Assembly: GCA_001574975.1 (NCBI GenBank)
Contig: KQ965738.1
Span: 364,277-428,276 of the forward strand
Length of the DNA: 64,000 nucleotides
Direction of reading: 5' to 3'
Source of the DNA: Gonapodya prolifera JEL478
Lineage: Eukaryota; Monoblepharomycota; Monoblepharidomycetes; Monoblepharidales; Gonapodyaceae
Made by a program: the position numbers and the translations under genes. Under the pieces are notes generated by a model. The model was given only the letters and a program-made list of their open reading frames with translations. It was not told the DNA's origin and did not search any database. Of the stretch, positions 21,692 to 32,893 are shown in pieces. The first letter of the stretch is position 1, and each line of letters starts with the position of its first letter.

Positions 21692-23597
21692 ATGGACATG
21701 GGCGGAAAAGCATGCAAATTGTGCGGACTGGCAAAGGGCCCGTGGAGGCGAGGGTGAGTGATTTGATTGCATTGACCAATCTTGGTCACATGGTTGGTTC
21801 AACCCGGTAACCTCTCCTCCGACCCGCCACTGACAAACTTTGCAACAAGTGTGGAGTTTGGTATAGTCGCTTTGGTGGTAAGGAGCAATCTGCATGGACA
21901 GGTGGGCACTTCACTTGTGCCGTGTGTAACTGCCTGTGGGTAATACTCGTCGACGCGCGCTGCAGGTGTTCAACACGGTTGCTCAAAGTGTAAAACAGAA
22001 GAGTCTCGCGCGTTTGAAGGGGAGTTCAGTAGCCGGTGAGGAATTTATAAATGCGGCGTTCAGCGGGCTGAAGATGCAGATGCATATCGGACTGTCCCTT
22101 TGGACGTCTTGTTTCAGGTGCCAAGACATGAAGGCATGCAACACATGCGCTGCAAAAGCTATCACGAAAAGACGTCGGAAAATCCTGGCAGGGTGAGCAC
22201 TCCCTTTTGAACTGTGATTGTGCTGATGACGGCTCACGAATCACAAAGGGCTCAATCCAACTCGAACACGCGTTCCAGGGCCACCAATAACATACCCTTG
22301 CAGATCCACTCGTCCCAGACTACACACTCGGACATCCACGAACATCAATTATATCCGACACTCACACTCAACTCCGGGGGCGGGAGTTCATCATCAACCG
22401 CATCGTGGCCACAAATCAGCGCGCGCCAAGCCGAGGCTGTCGTCCATCCGACCCCACGATATCAGGGGTTGTTTGGAGGAAGGTCTTCCGCTGGTGATCA
22501 TGAACATGAGCAGAGCGTGCGAATGGTTGATGAGGCGCCGCTTGATCGATGGACCTTCGCACTAGAGGTGAGACATGACGGTGATGGTGAGTTGATGACT
22601 GACGCTTTTGAGCCAATACCCAGTACCCTTTTTTTGTGTCGTGACCTTTGTTTTCTTGTCTGGCCCCACCCGCCGGGCGCACAGATGTATCCATGTTCCA
22701 CGATGCTGCCGAACATATCGGTGTTCCTCGAGTTGTGGATTCTGGCGGTTCGTCTGCTGTAGTGTCTTTGGCGCTTGGGTTTCCTACGTTTCCTGCTACA
22801 GTGGCTGAGTCTGGAGCCCAAGGAGGTGCCGAGCATGAACGCAAGTTTATCCCACATGAGGAGACGCGATCATGCTCTGGTGGAAATGGCATGAACGAGC
22901 CGAGGATTTCTGCTGCAGGTGTCCCTTGATGTTTGTATGGAGGAGGGAACTTGCGGATACATAACGTTTGTGCCAAAAAGCCACCACCCGAAGCTCAAAG
23001 GTTTCCTGACGACAGCCTTCCCGGCACTGCAGACTTTGAAAGGGCGTCTGCAACGTTCGAAAAGTACGTTTGATTCATTTTTCGGGCAGGGGCACCATTT
23101 GACTCAGTGAGCTCTCAGATGCATGTCATGCCGCCTGCCCTGTGGGCTGTGGCTTTTCAACGCTCCATAGCTCCACTCAACCTCGACCTCGACCTCGGAC
23201 TCAACCTCACCACGTTTCCGTAAAATCAGTACTCGTCCACCCACCGTGTGCTGCAAACGGCACCCGCCCAGGGCCCCACCGTGTCGCCGTTTCCACCGAA
23301 ACAACGTGGAAGGTCGTTCTGAAGTACGTCCTGGTTGATTTGTTCGGCATGAAATCGGTCAAAGGGTTCGTGGTCCAGGAGTGTACTCAGCCAGGGACCC
23401 GAGGGGACCCGAGGGAGTTCCCGCTGGATGAGCGTGTGAATGCGTTTGGGTTCGATACAGAACTGCCGGAGATTGAAGTGTGCAAAGTGGGAGCGCTGTT
23501 TTCGGAGCAATCAGTGAGTCCCTTTCAGAAGTGCAAGTATTATTTGCCACCCATTCCCCCCACCCACCCCCAGTGTCATGCTTCAACGCTGGATTGA
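21692..23597 (+). CDS. GATA-like transcription factor with two zinc fingers
   Basis: Nine exons fit with uninterrupted phase (431 aa): 21692-21753, 21822-21877, 21966-22035, 22118-22192, 22249-22586, 22685-22918, 23033-23063, 23108-23513, 23574-23597. The first finger is CKLCGLAKGPWRRG joined to PATDKLCNKCGVWYSRFGG, the GATA pattern (Cys-x2-Cys, WRRGP, LCNxCG). The second, CSKCKTEESRAF ... ACNTCAAKAITKRRRK, keeps the four Cys and basic tail but has Phe for Trp and a longer loop. The rest is Ser/Gln-rich then a C-terminal segment with YVLVDLFGMKSVKGFVVQEC, not recognised. Intron 1 (21754-21821) starts GTGAGT but ends CG instead of AG. Expected to bind GATA-type DNA in the nucleus. Confidence 0.65.
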
Positions 23598-24622
23598 AGG
23601 ATTTGACACAAAATTATTACCTGGTATTTATCGACCCATAAACACTTCTTCAACCTAAAGGGTTTCAATTGAGATATATCATGTAAATGAAACTGAGTAC
23701 TCGGGGTGGGTTTGGGTGCGAAAATGAAGCACACTTTGCATTAGGAGATGCTAAGCCAGAGGCAACATCGTGTTCCCTCCTCATAACCCTCGAAAGCCTT
23801 AAGCCTCTGTCGACCAGAGCAACGTTTCGATGGCGCGATGCTATATGAGAAAACGCTGGATCGTGGTGTGTGCAATCCCCGTCACCTTTCCTTACGAGGA
23901 TTTCAGCTTATCACCATGTCATGAGGTGCACAAGAAATTAGGCTTCTTATACACGCATATTTTTTGAATAGTCGCCCGCCGCGAACGACAACCTTGCATC
24001 CTTGGTATTTACGATGAGCTCACCAACCATCCAGTGAGCATGCAAACAGTTGGTGGTGAAAAAACAGTACTGGATCATGTCGTTCCCACACCACTCCGTC
24101 GCACCTCCTGTCCTGCCTTCCGTGCCACTGTCACCCGCAGACAAGCCTCAACAACGTAGTCCGGGTATCTTTGGTGGAAGCTCGGGCGGCGGGCAGGCTG
24201 CTGTCAGTGTATTTCCAAACCACAAGTTATGGCGCTTCTCGGCAGCGTTCGTATGTTCCTCAAACGTCTCAGTGCCCAAAGTGGCTTCGTTTAATATCTG
24301 TACCACGCTCGTCGTCTATTGCCCATCTCCATTTCCCTCGTAACACGTGTCCGTCACAATAAGTTTGAACTCGTGACATGTTCTACTCCGGTCATAACGC
24401 CCTTTGGCTTGTCCTTCCTCTCTCGAATTCTTTCCTGTGTTTCGAAGTGACATGGCCCTAACTCGCGTGGGCGTGCCTTGCATGAGCGACTATTTATCAA
24501 AAAGGAAGTAAATTGGATTCCAGTCAGGCAGGCAAGGTTAAAAACGGAATCGGTCCATTTCTGCCCGACGGCACACAGTATAAAGTCGCCCCGAGGCTTC
24601 CTCCCTTCTCCTCCCATCACAC
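23598..24622. other. Intergenic, 1.0 kb
   Basis: No convincing exon on either strand. The right end is the promoter of the Baeyer-Villiger monooxygenase. Confidence 0.45.
24579..24584 (+). promoter_or_regulatory. TATA box of the Baeyer-Villiger monooxygenase gene
   Basis: TATAAA lies about 40 bp before ATG 24623, implying a very short leader. No other TATA-like hexamer is nearer to the gene. Confidence 0.6.
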
Positions 24623-27600
24623 ATGTCGTCCATCCTCGACGCGTCGCAAGCCCTGGGCCTCGAGCTGCCCCCACGCGCCCGGGCAATCCCACGCGCACCG
24701 GGAGTCGGAGGCGACGTGCGAGTGATTACGCCCGTGGGCCCGCCGGAGCGAATCGTGCGGCCGGAGACGGTGAGCGGCGTGCAGTTATTTGCGTGGTGGC
24801 ATGGGCGTGTGGGGGAATCGGATGGTCACGAGGACGCCCAGCGAGTTTGGGAGACATCGTCGATCGGCTCACACCTACTGACACATTTGCTTCCGTGTTT
24901 TGTTTCCGACATGCAGGATCCAGACCCAAGTGGGAGGAATGATTTGCATTCGATGCGGCGTGTGTGCCAACTGCTAACTGCCATGTCCAACGACCGTTGT
25001 GCTCGTGCCCGCCCCAGTGGACAACGCAGAGGACAGGAAAATCTTCCACCTGTCCCCGCCGCCCGTTTACCGCACGCCCAATCCACGCGAACTCGACGTC
25101 GTGTTTGTCGGGTCGGGCATCTCGGGCATGACGTTTGGCATTATGAGTCAGTGGAGGCTCAAGAATGGTGCGTGGTGCTTGGAGACAAGTTTTGAGCAAT
25201 CCATGGTTTTAAAATACATTGTTTTCTATCAAGTTAACGTTGTCATCTACGAGAAAAACGCATCATTCGGAGGTGAGTGCTACTGAACACTTGACCACCA
25301 GTATCGACTTCTCACAGTCCCTGCTTTCCACCTCCCAGGAACATGGTTCGAAAAGTATGTCACTCCTGCTCCTGCTCGCACCCCTCGCCACCGTCCCGCT
25401 CCACAATCTCTGACCTTATTTTCTTCCCTCTTTCACCTTCCAAGCCGGTACCCGGGCTGCAGATGCGACGTGCAATCCCACATCTACCAGTTCAGATTCG
25501 AGACGTTCGACTGGAGCGAGGCGTACGCACAGTGGGACGAAATCGTAAGCTTTCTCTCTTCCTTACTTCCTTCCTTCGTTCCTCCACCGTACCACGCCTC
25601 CCCCAAGTTCCACTACCACTCTTATGTGTTCGCCAAATACGGTCTGTCCCGGCTCGTGCAGTTCCGGCACGCGGTCGTGGGTGCCGACTACGACGAAGAA
25701 AGGGCAAAGTGGCGCGTGACGGTCGAGAAGACGGATGAGGTAACGGGGAAGAAGGAGAGGTTCGAGCGGGAGTGCGATGTGCTTGTTAATGGGACGGGGG
25801 TGCTTAAGTGAGTACCTTTTTTTGGGGGATGGGGATGGGGGGAGTGGGCGTGGGCGTGGGGTTGACAGAGGTGGTGAAACAACTTGTGCATATGCACTTG
25901 ATGGCAACTAACATTGTCATGCGCATTGTACCATATCCACAGCCGCCCCAAATGGCCCGACACACCCGGTGCGGAACTCTTCAAGGGCGAGCTCGTGCAC
26001 ACCGCGCAATGGGACGAAAGCAAAGAGTGAGTGCCGTCGTTGTGTGCCCCTTGTTTCCCTCCTGCTGCGCCTCACCTCACCTGCTCGCCACTCCCATTGC
26101 CCACACCCCCCACACCTCCAGTTCAGTCGACGGCAAAGTCGTCGGCGTGATCGGCAACGGCTCCACGGGCATCCAAGTAGTGCAATCGATCGGGTCCCGT
26201 GTGAAGCACATGGACCACTACGTGCGCACCCCGACCTACATGCAAGCCTACTTGGAGGGCGGGGTCAAGCTGTCCCCGCAGCGGCGAGGGCAGTTCAGGG
26301 ACCCCGCGTTCACACGGCAGTTCATGAGGGACACGTACATGAATAGGGAGAAGTACTGGGTCATGTTCACGAGCGCGGAGCATAAGTTGAATAAGCTGGT
26401 CGTGAAGGTATGTGGGTTGATGGATGGGGATTCTCCACCCATCCTCGCTTTTCCTTTTTTTTTTTTATGGTCGTGAAGTGACGATATTTTTTTTTTCTCG
26501 TGCAGAGAGCCCTCGAGTACCTCGAGAAGTCGGTAAAAGACCCTGAATTGCGCGCAAAGCTCACACCACACTTTGCATATGGATGTGAGTGGTCCTTCTC
26601 CTTCCCCTTTCCAACGTCCACCGCCACACGCTCCATCTCCTCACGCCACTTCCACCACCAACCCACCCACCCAGGCCGCCGCCCCATCTTCAGCGACGAC
26701 TACTACCCCACCATCCAGCGCCCCAATGTCTCCCTCCGTCGCGAGCCTATCAAGCGGTTCTGGGAAAAAGGTCTTGTGCTGGACCTCGGCGACGGGCGGG
26801 AAGAGATGCGCGAGCTCGACATGATCATCTGCGCGACGGGATTTGCGGCCAACTGGGTGTCAAAGTTCATGCCCGTTCGGGGAAGGGAACGACGGTTGCT
26901 CGCGGATGATTGGGCGTCACATCCGGAGGCGTATAGGACGTGTGGGTGTCGTGATTGTGTTTGAAAGGTTTTTGTGGGGTTTCTGATTAGGAATTTGGCG
27001 GCTTGGCGGGTTGTGCAGTGACGGTCAATGGGTTCCCGAATTATGTAAGTTGGCACATGGACCACTCATCACGCTCGGCGGGCTCTGACACACCATGCAA
27101 CCAGTTTATGATTCTAGGACCAAACACTCCCCCTACGCACAACAGCCTCATCATAAGCTGTGAACAGCAGGTGAGGACCTTACCGGTTCCCAACCAACCG
27201 GCGCCCCGATCTCATTCACTCCTCTCCTCCATCTCAGTGCAACTACGTGATGCAAATGATTCACGCCCTGCAGCACAACCCCCTGATCAAGTCCATCGAG
27301 GTGAGGTCCGGGCTCCGTCGGAATGGCTCAAGGACAATTTCTCTGACAAGTGGGGCATATAGGTGAAACTCGAAGCACAACGCGCCTTCGCCAAGGAGGC
27401 GCAGGACTGGCTGAAGACAAATTCGGTGTGGAATGTCGACTGCGGGGGGTGGTACAGGTGAGGGGAACGGAAGATGGTTCTGGTCGTTCGCGCGACGCCA
27501 ATTGCAACGTGTCGGTGCTCCACGCATAGATACAAGAACGGATACACGGTGCAATGGCCTGGTCCAGCACTTCACATGATAGATAGTATCCATTCCGTGG

Positions 27601-27807
27601 ATTGGCGACACTACAGCGTCGAGATGTGGAATGACCCATCAAGCTACTCCGTGAGTGCAATGCTCAATGTTCCGTGGGTAGGGTAGTGTGACGTTTATTT
27701 CTCTCGCACCGTCACACCCACAGATGCATACACCGTGGACCTTCAAGGCGCTGGATAAGCGGGAGCTGCGGGACGACGAGCTGACCATACAGGCTGCGAA
27801 GTTGTAA
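24623..27807 (+). CDS. Flavin monooxygenase of Baeyer-Villiger type
   Basis: About 17 exons: 24623-24769, 24917-24959, 25018-25167, 25234-25272, 25339-25354 (16 nt), 25445-25544, 25608-25807, 25943-26026, 26122-26407, 26506-26584, 26675 to about 26950, about 27000-27044, 27105-27170, 27238-27300, 27363-27457, 27530-27650, 27724-27807. The 26950-27020 junction is unresolved. Motifs in order: VVFVGSGISG (FAD GxGxxG), GGTWFENRYPGCRCDV (complete only after splicing the 16-nt exon), FKGELVHTAQWD (the FxGxxxHxxxW/D fingerprint of type I BVMOs), GVIGNGSTG (NADPH site) and ICATGF. It inserts one oxygen into a ketone to give an ester or lactone, using NADPH and O2, in the cytosol or ER. P450 B and a carboxylesterase lie within 11 kb. 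Confidence 0.9.
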
Positions 27808-27810
27808 ATA

Positions 27811-28049
27811 GCGTAGTTTTGCGATGGAAGAAATACGTGAATGTGCTGTTCCTCGTCTAATATCTGCGAAGCCCGTAGCGAGGGGTTGCGAGGGTAATAT
27901 TTTTGAACGGTCGCACGACTCTTCCCTTCACCCGCGAGGTTGGGCGAGGTTTGAGCTGACACTCCGTCCACTCGTTCACTACGGGCGAGCAATACCGTAG
28001 TTTGGTGGTGGAAGGAACAACATAGATGTGTTGTTCCACGTCTAATATT
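27811..28049. repeat. Imperfect direct repeat, two copies of about 53 bp
   Basis: 27811-27863 and 27995-28047 share CGTAGTTT, GGAAG, GTTCC and CGTCTAATAT in the same order and spacing, roughly 70-75% identical. The first copy overlaps the 3' UTR of the monooxygenase just after its stop. This looks like a local duplication of a gene 3' end. The segment between copies (about 130 bp) is unrelated. Confidence 0.6.
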
Positions 28050-28161
28050 ATATTCTATTAGCATCATCGCACACGGCCATAAAAATCATATTCTCGCCGT
28101 TTGGTTGCTTTGAACAGAACAATGTTAAGATCGCGCCGCTATTGAACAAACCCAAAACAAA

Positions 28162-30485
28162 TCAAAACTCACCATCCCTCAGCACACCATACGCCTCGCT
28201 GATCGCTTGGAATCGTCGAGTTGCGGCCTCTTTCTCCGCGGGTTCCGTGAAGCGGTCTGGGTGGTGTTTCATTGCAAGGCCGCGGAAGGCGGATTGGATG
28301 TCTGGTGGAAAGGAGTTTGATTTGCACGCCTTCTTCGTGAAATAGCACCGTGAGGGCCCAAAGCCCGCAGCCCACCCACCTTCCTTGGTCGCATTCTTCG
28401 ACACTCCCAAAGCCTGATCGGGGCCCCAAACTCATGAGTACGAACAATACAGCGGCCCCCCACCACGCCACCAAAACGTCACCTTATAGAACCCCCTCGG
28501 ATCCCCAGCACTACCCTGCGCTGCCTCGGCTTGCGCCCCTCTAGATCCAGATCCGCTTCTTGAACCCGTGCGGGCACCAGCGCCGGCGCCTCCACCATGC
28601 GTCCATCCGTCCCCTTCGGCTCGCCACTCCCACCCACTCCCCCGATGTGTCTCCTCCCACATCTGCTCTGCGCGCTGCTCGTAGCGATGCAGGATGCCCT
28701 GGATAAACAAGATCACGCGAGGGATGAATCTTGTGGTGGTGGTGTGCGATGTGGCATTTGGAAGCCGGCAAGACAGCAGGGACATGGTTAGAAAACACGT
28801 GACAACACTCAGCCGCCGCCAACACTGCACCCCCATTCACCCGCTACACTCACCTCGCCGCCCACCCAGCTACGACCGCCAGGCCCGCAGCCCACATCGC
28901 TGCAACTCCCCCTGCCGCACCCGTGACGGCGCCGAACAGCATGACGATCGCGGCTGTGGTTCCCGCGACTCTCTCCGCGGCATAAAACCGGGCCCCCGCC
29001 GCGCGGCCCGACAGGCCCGACACGAGCGTTGGGAATGCGCGGCCAAGGTAGCGTACCCGGAACGCGTAGGCGGGGAGGTACACCGGCGCGATCCGGAACG
29101 AACGCAGCCCGATGCGAAGACGGACGAAGCGTGTGTTGTCGGCGTTGAAGAGTCTGGTGGTGATGTGGGCGGGGGGGGGCGTGAGGTCACGGAGACACTA
29201 GGTGGGACGAGGCCATTTACCGCCGGATATCCATGTCAGCCTCGTAGCGCTCTCGCGCCTCGATGGCCACTTTCATCTCAGTGGAAGCGCGGTCGGGGCG
29301 GACGGTGAAAGGTTCCACGCGGGGAGGCGGCCTTGTGGGTGGGTGGACGATGGGCGAAAATGGTTTCGAGGTGTTTGACGTTGGAGAAGGACGGGCACTC
29401 CGCTCTCGGTTATGTTCCACGCTGCTGTGTGAGCACAACATGGTAGAGCGGGAGAGCTTTCCACGTTGTCCTGAGCCCATGTGCGGCACCGAAAGAATCC
29501 TTCCACAATCTAACTCCCAACCTTCTTACGCCGAAATTCCTCCCTCAAGCAAGCCAAAACTCACCCCTCCCCACCCTCCATCATCGCCCCTCCGAACTCT
29601 TCCGCCACCTGAACTGCCTCCGGATCGGCAACGGCGTCAGCCATGCCTCTGGGCCGGACCGAGGAGGCGTACCGCCGCAGAAAGGTGTAGTCGGGGTCTG
29701 AGGCGTCGTAGGTGCGGATCCAGTGGATGGGAAGGTCGATGGGGCGCTAGAAGGGGAAGGATATGGAAAGGATGTGTGCGAGAGAGGAATTGCACGAAGA
29801 GTTAGGGTGAAGATGCAGCCAACGTCGCCCGGCAGCTCGAGGCCGGCTTACTGACCCAATGCGTGACCTGCCCGTTGATGCAATTTAACAACGTGTTTAC
29901 AAAATGTCGCGATGGCGCCAGACTCACCCGCTCGGTCTCCCATCGCCTCGTCTGGAAATTGAAGCGACTCTCGTTCGCCTCGAACCCGACCTCGCCTCCG
30001 ACGACCTCCACGTCCACCTCGGCCCTTCCCGTCCAGAACGGCAAGTAAACGCGCTCTAGTTCCTCGAGTTCCGCGAAGGAAGAGTGGGTGAAGAATGTAT
30101 CGTGATAAGCGCTGAAGGCAGACTGCGCTTGGGTCGGGGAGAGCCGGAAGGGCACGCCGCGGGGTCGCGATGGGCCAGGTGGTGACCGGGGAGGGACGAA
30201 TTTCTCGCGTTGCTGTTGCAATAGGTTCGAGCTGTTGTGGAATGCCGCGCCTCGGGGTCGCGATGTACCAGATGGCGACCAGGGAGAGATATAATTCTGG
30301 CGCTGTTGTTGCGAGTAGTTAGAGGACGAGTGGAAGGGCGATCGGTGAGGAATGGTGTGTCGGGACAGTGAGGTGATGGTTGTCGGAGCGATTCGAAGGA
30401 TGATGGAGATGAATTTCGTGGAGGGTGGGACGGGGATGCAGAAGACTCCCAGAGAGAGGACATGGACGGGGGTGAGCGGGGCCAT
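28162..30485 (-). CDS. J-domain (DnaJ-type) membrane protein, probably mitochondrial
   Basis: Eight exons, high to low: 30485-29928, 29867-29856 (12 nt), 29746-29565, 29421-29221, 29153-28854, 28729-28483, 28413-28380, 28301-28162; phases agree, 557 aa. The N-terminus is basic and Ser/Arg-rich, like an import presequence; ATG 30545 is an alternative start. Then come WTGRAEVDVE and PIDLPIHWIRTYDASDPDY segments, a hydrophobic region VMLFGAVTGAAGGVAAMWAA (likely membrane span), and a C-terminal J domain GFYKALGVSKNATK ... MKHHPDRFTEPAEKEAATRR with the HPD tripeptide that triggers Hsp70 ATPase. The stop (TGA 28162) follows LRDGEF, so helix IV of the J domain is short. Skipping that stop by a splice at 28172 is possible but the next exon is not clear. 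Confidence 0.72.
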
Positions 30486-32893
30486 TGCGGCCGAAAAGAA
30501 GGTGGGGTGGGAAGGGTTGTTCGTCAGTTGCTGGCACCCACTCAAAACATCTCATGAAGTGGCAAACTTCACTACTGAAGAACTGCTCGAATAATATTTT
30601 GCCCTGCCTACTACAAAGCTACGAAGACAATGCGTTACGTCAATATAGACACACCTCGGTGTGCAGGGCAGATGTGCTCAGCAGACAGTTCTTCTTTCCT
30701 GTCTTGTCTCACCCTTTCGTTGGACATTCATTCCTAGAAGCGCTCTCCACCGGCCGCAGATCCAATTGTCTATCGTAATGGTACGACTTCGAACTAGAAA
30801 GTGAGTTCCTTAATTTGAATGTTCTTTCGAGTCACAGAGGTTCAGTTCGGGCTTAATCAATTCGAGAAAGAGAGGGCAGCGCATCCTTCTCTCCAGTCTC
30901 CTTGTGTGAATCGATCCCGTCGCATTAATATCCTCATCGATTGAACAAGGCAATACGCTCGTTCCCAAAACCGGTCACTCGAAATTTCGGACCCTTGGAT
31001 TTTCGTTCGTTTGGTTATTTGACGCTCGCGATGGGTTACCTCAAACCAATCATGCGAAATTTTCTGGCCATACCGCTTTCAACTCGACCTCGGCTACAAA
31101 TACAAAGCACGTAGGGAATCTCTCATCCAAGACGCGTATGGAAGCGACTCGCGATCATGCCCATCCCAGAAGCGCTCACAAGGGCGGCGCGTCATGGTTA
31201 CGAAAGTTCAATCAACTTTCCCCACAGGGGGGAAGGCAAAGTCGCGCTTTAAGGGTGCTCCGACGGCCGAGTTGGCATTTGGTGGAAACTTTCGAAATTG
31301 AGCCGGGCGGCAGTTTTATGAGCACCTGGCGCGGGCACACAAATTTCTTTGTCAGATTCAATTATTCTATTCCTTCCTTCTTTCATTCCAGTCTTTTCTC
31401 TCATCATGCATCTCATCTGCATTTTTTTCTCTGTTTTTCTGGGGGAGTTTCATGTTCGAATATCGTACCCACGTTTTCTTTCGCCCTTTGTAAGCTTTTG
31501 GGCCCGATCAATAAATGCACGTGAAGTTGTGTGTGCGTTGCAGGAGTCTGTTCAGATGTTTCGGGATTCAGAGTGGGACACGCTGAAGGCCACAGAGGCG
31601 ACAAAAGAAGTACGGAATTCGGTAATGCAAACGTGTGCTGCCCATCTTTGTGTGTCTTCTATGTCACTCTCGCTGTCCTGCAACGGGAAGAACCAACGAC
31701 GGGGGCGGGGGCCGTCCTGGTGTTCCAAACCGTCGCCGCACCTTCGGCAAGTACGGCAGCGTCAGCGAACCGCCACATCTGGTTGTAGCGGACGTTGAGC
31801 CGTCGCAGGCGAGGAAGTGGTGTAAAAGAGAAGCTTCTCAGATGAACGTGCAAGTCGTGACAATATGAAAGGTATTGGACGAAGTTCCTTCCATCACGCG
31901 CTCGTAATTCGCATTGACCGACCAAATACGGCTGTTCTCGGGATTTGGACCAATAATATAATATGACACAACTGCAACTCCAGCTCAGTGAGAAAACGCC
32001 ACGAGAACGTGCGGCGAGTGTCCACCAAAGTGAGCCGGATCTCTGGTCTGGCCCTGGGATTCTCGATTCTCGTTTACGATAGCTCGTTAAAGAAGGTGAA
32101 GGGAATATAAACATTATGATGAGGTTTCCCATTTTATGCAACCTGTGGTCGCAACCTCAGCCGCCTTCATTTTCCATTGGACGACGTCTCCCTGTTCTAT
32201 TTCAACACTACAGCTCTATAATTCACATCTTGAATAGCCATCTGCATTATGCACCTCTCTCGAGTGCCATCGATTGAGCGCGTGGCCAATCAGGGCCAAG
32301 GCTAGCCACTGTTTCAGTTGAAGCCTTTCACCTTCAGTCGAAACCTCTCACCACTTGTGACCCCTCGAACTTCCTATGTGGCTGTGTAGGAGAGTCGAGA
32401 CACGGCAGTGTCCCCCAATCGAGTTCATCCGTGGCTAAAACGGGTAAAAAATGAGTCACGTGGCAAGGGTGCAATCCACATTTCTGTCAAGAGTCCTACA
32501 CTGTCTCCGCTGTGAGAAAGTGCTCTGATCTGCAGTTTTCGAGCACTACGTTAGAGACCTGAATATTGAACACTATTATGTACCAAAAGACCTTCACGTC
32601 GTGAAAATCACGTGTCGGTGCCGCCAGTTGGTGCAGCATGGAAACAGCGCAACCTTGGCCACATCAACGCCCCGAGCGCCCGTCTGCGTGAACACGAACA
32701 CGCAATCTTCACGTGACTGTATTTCTGGAGGCGGAGGCCGAAACCTGATTAAACCGCCTTTTGTTTACCCGGAAAGTTTAACCTGCGAGCACCCCTTCGC
32801 TGCGCTATTTTATAAGACGCAACTGCTCTTCTTGACATCAGCAATACTGTTCGCATATCACTGTCTATCACTCAATCAGTCCACCCACCGTCA
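30486..32893. other. Gene-poor stretch, 2.4 kb
   Basis: No reliable exon chain on either strand. A 160-codon minus frame (31659-32141) contains LPRLRRLNVRYNQMWRFAD, faintly like a leucine-rich repeat of an F-box protein, but no partner exon was found. AT content is higher than around genes. No long repeat or transposon domain seen. Confidence 0.4.
32809..32816 (+). promoter_or_regulatory. TATA box of P450 paralogue B
   Basis: TTTATAAG lies about 80 bp before ATG 32894, in the expected promoter position. Confidence 0.5.

Noticed and set aside
27639-28067. Minus frame of 142 codons as an extra exon of the J-protein gene.
   Set aside because: It overlaps the last exon of the BVMO in antisense and is translated through a direct repeat. 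Only the first residues (EYNIRRG) look like a J-domain continuation, too little to annotate.
31659-32141. Minus frame with LPRLRRLNVRYN, possible F-box/LRR remnant.
   Set aside because: Only about 20 residues look repeat-like, with no F-box or second repeat. Mentioned under the gene-poor stretch instead.
30486-32893. Search for LTRs, terminal repeats or transposase domains in the gene-poor stretch.
   Set aside because: No long direct or inverted repeats and no reverse transcriptase, integrase or transposase motif could be seen in any frame.
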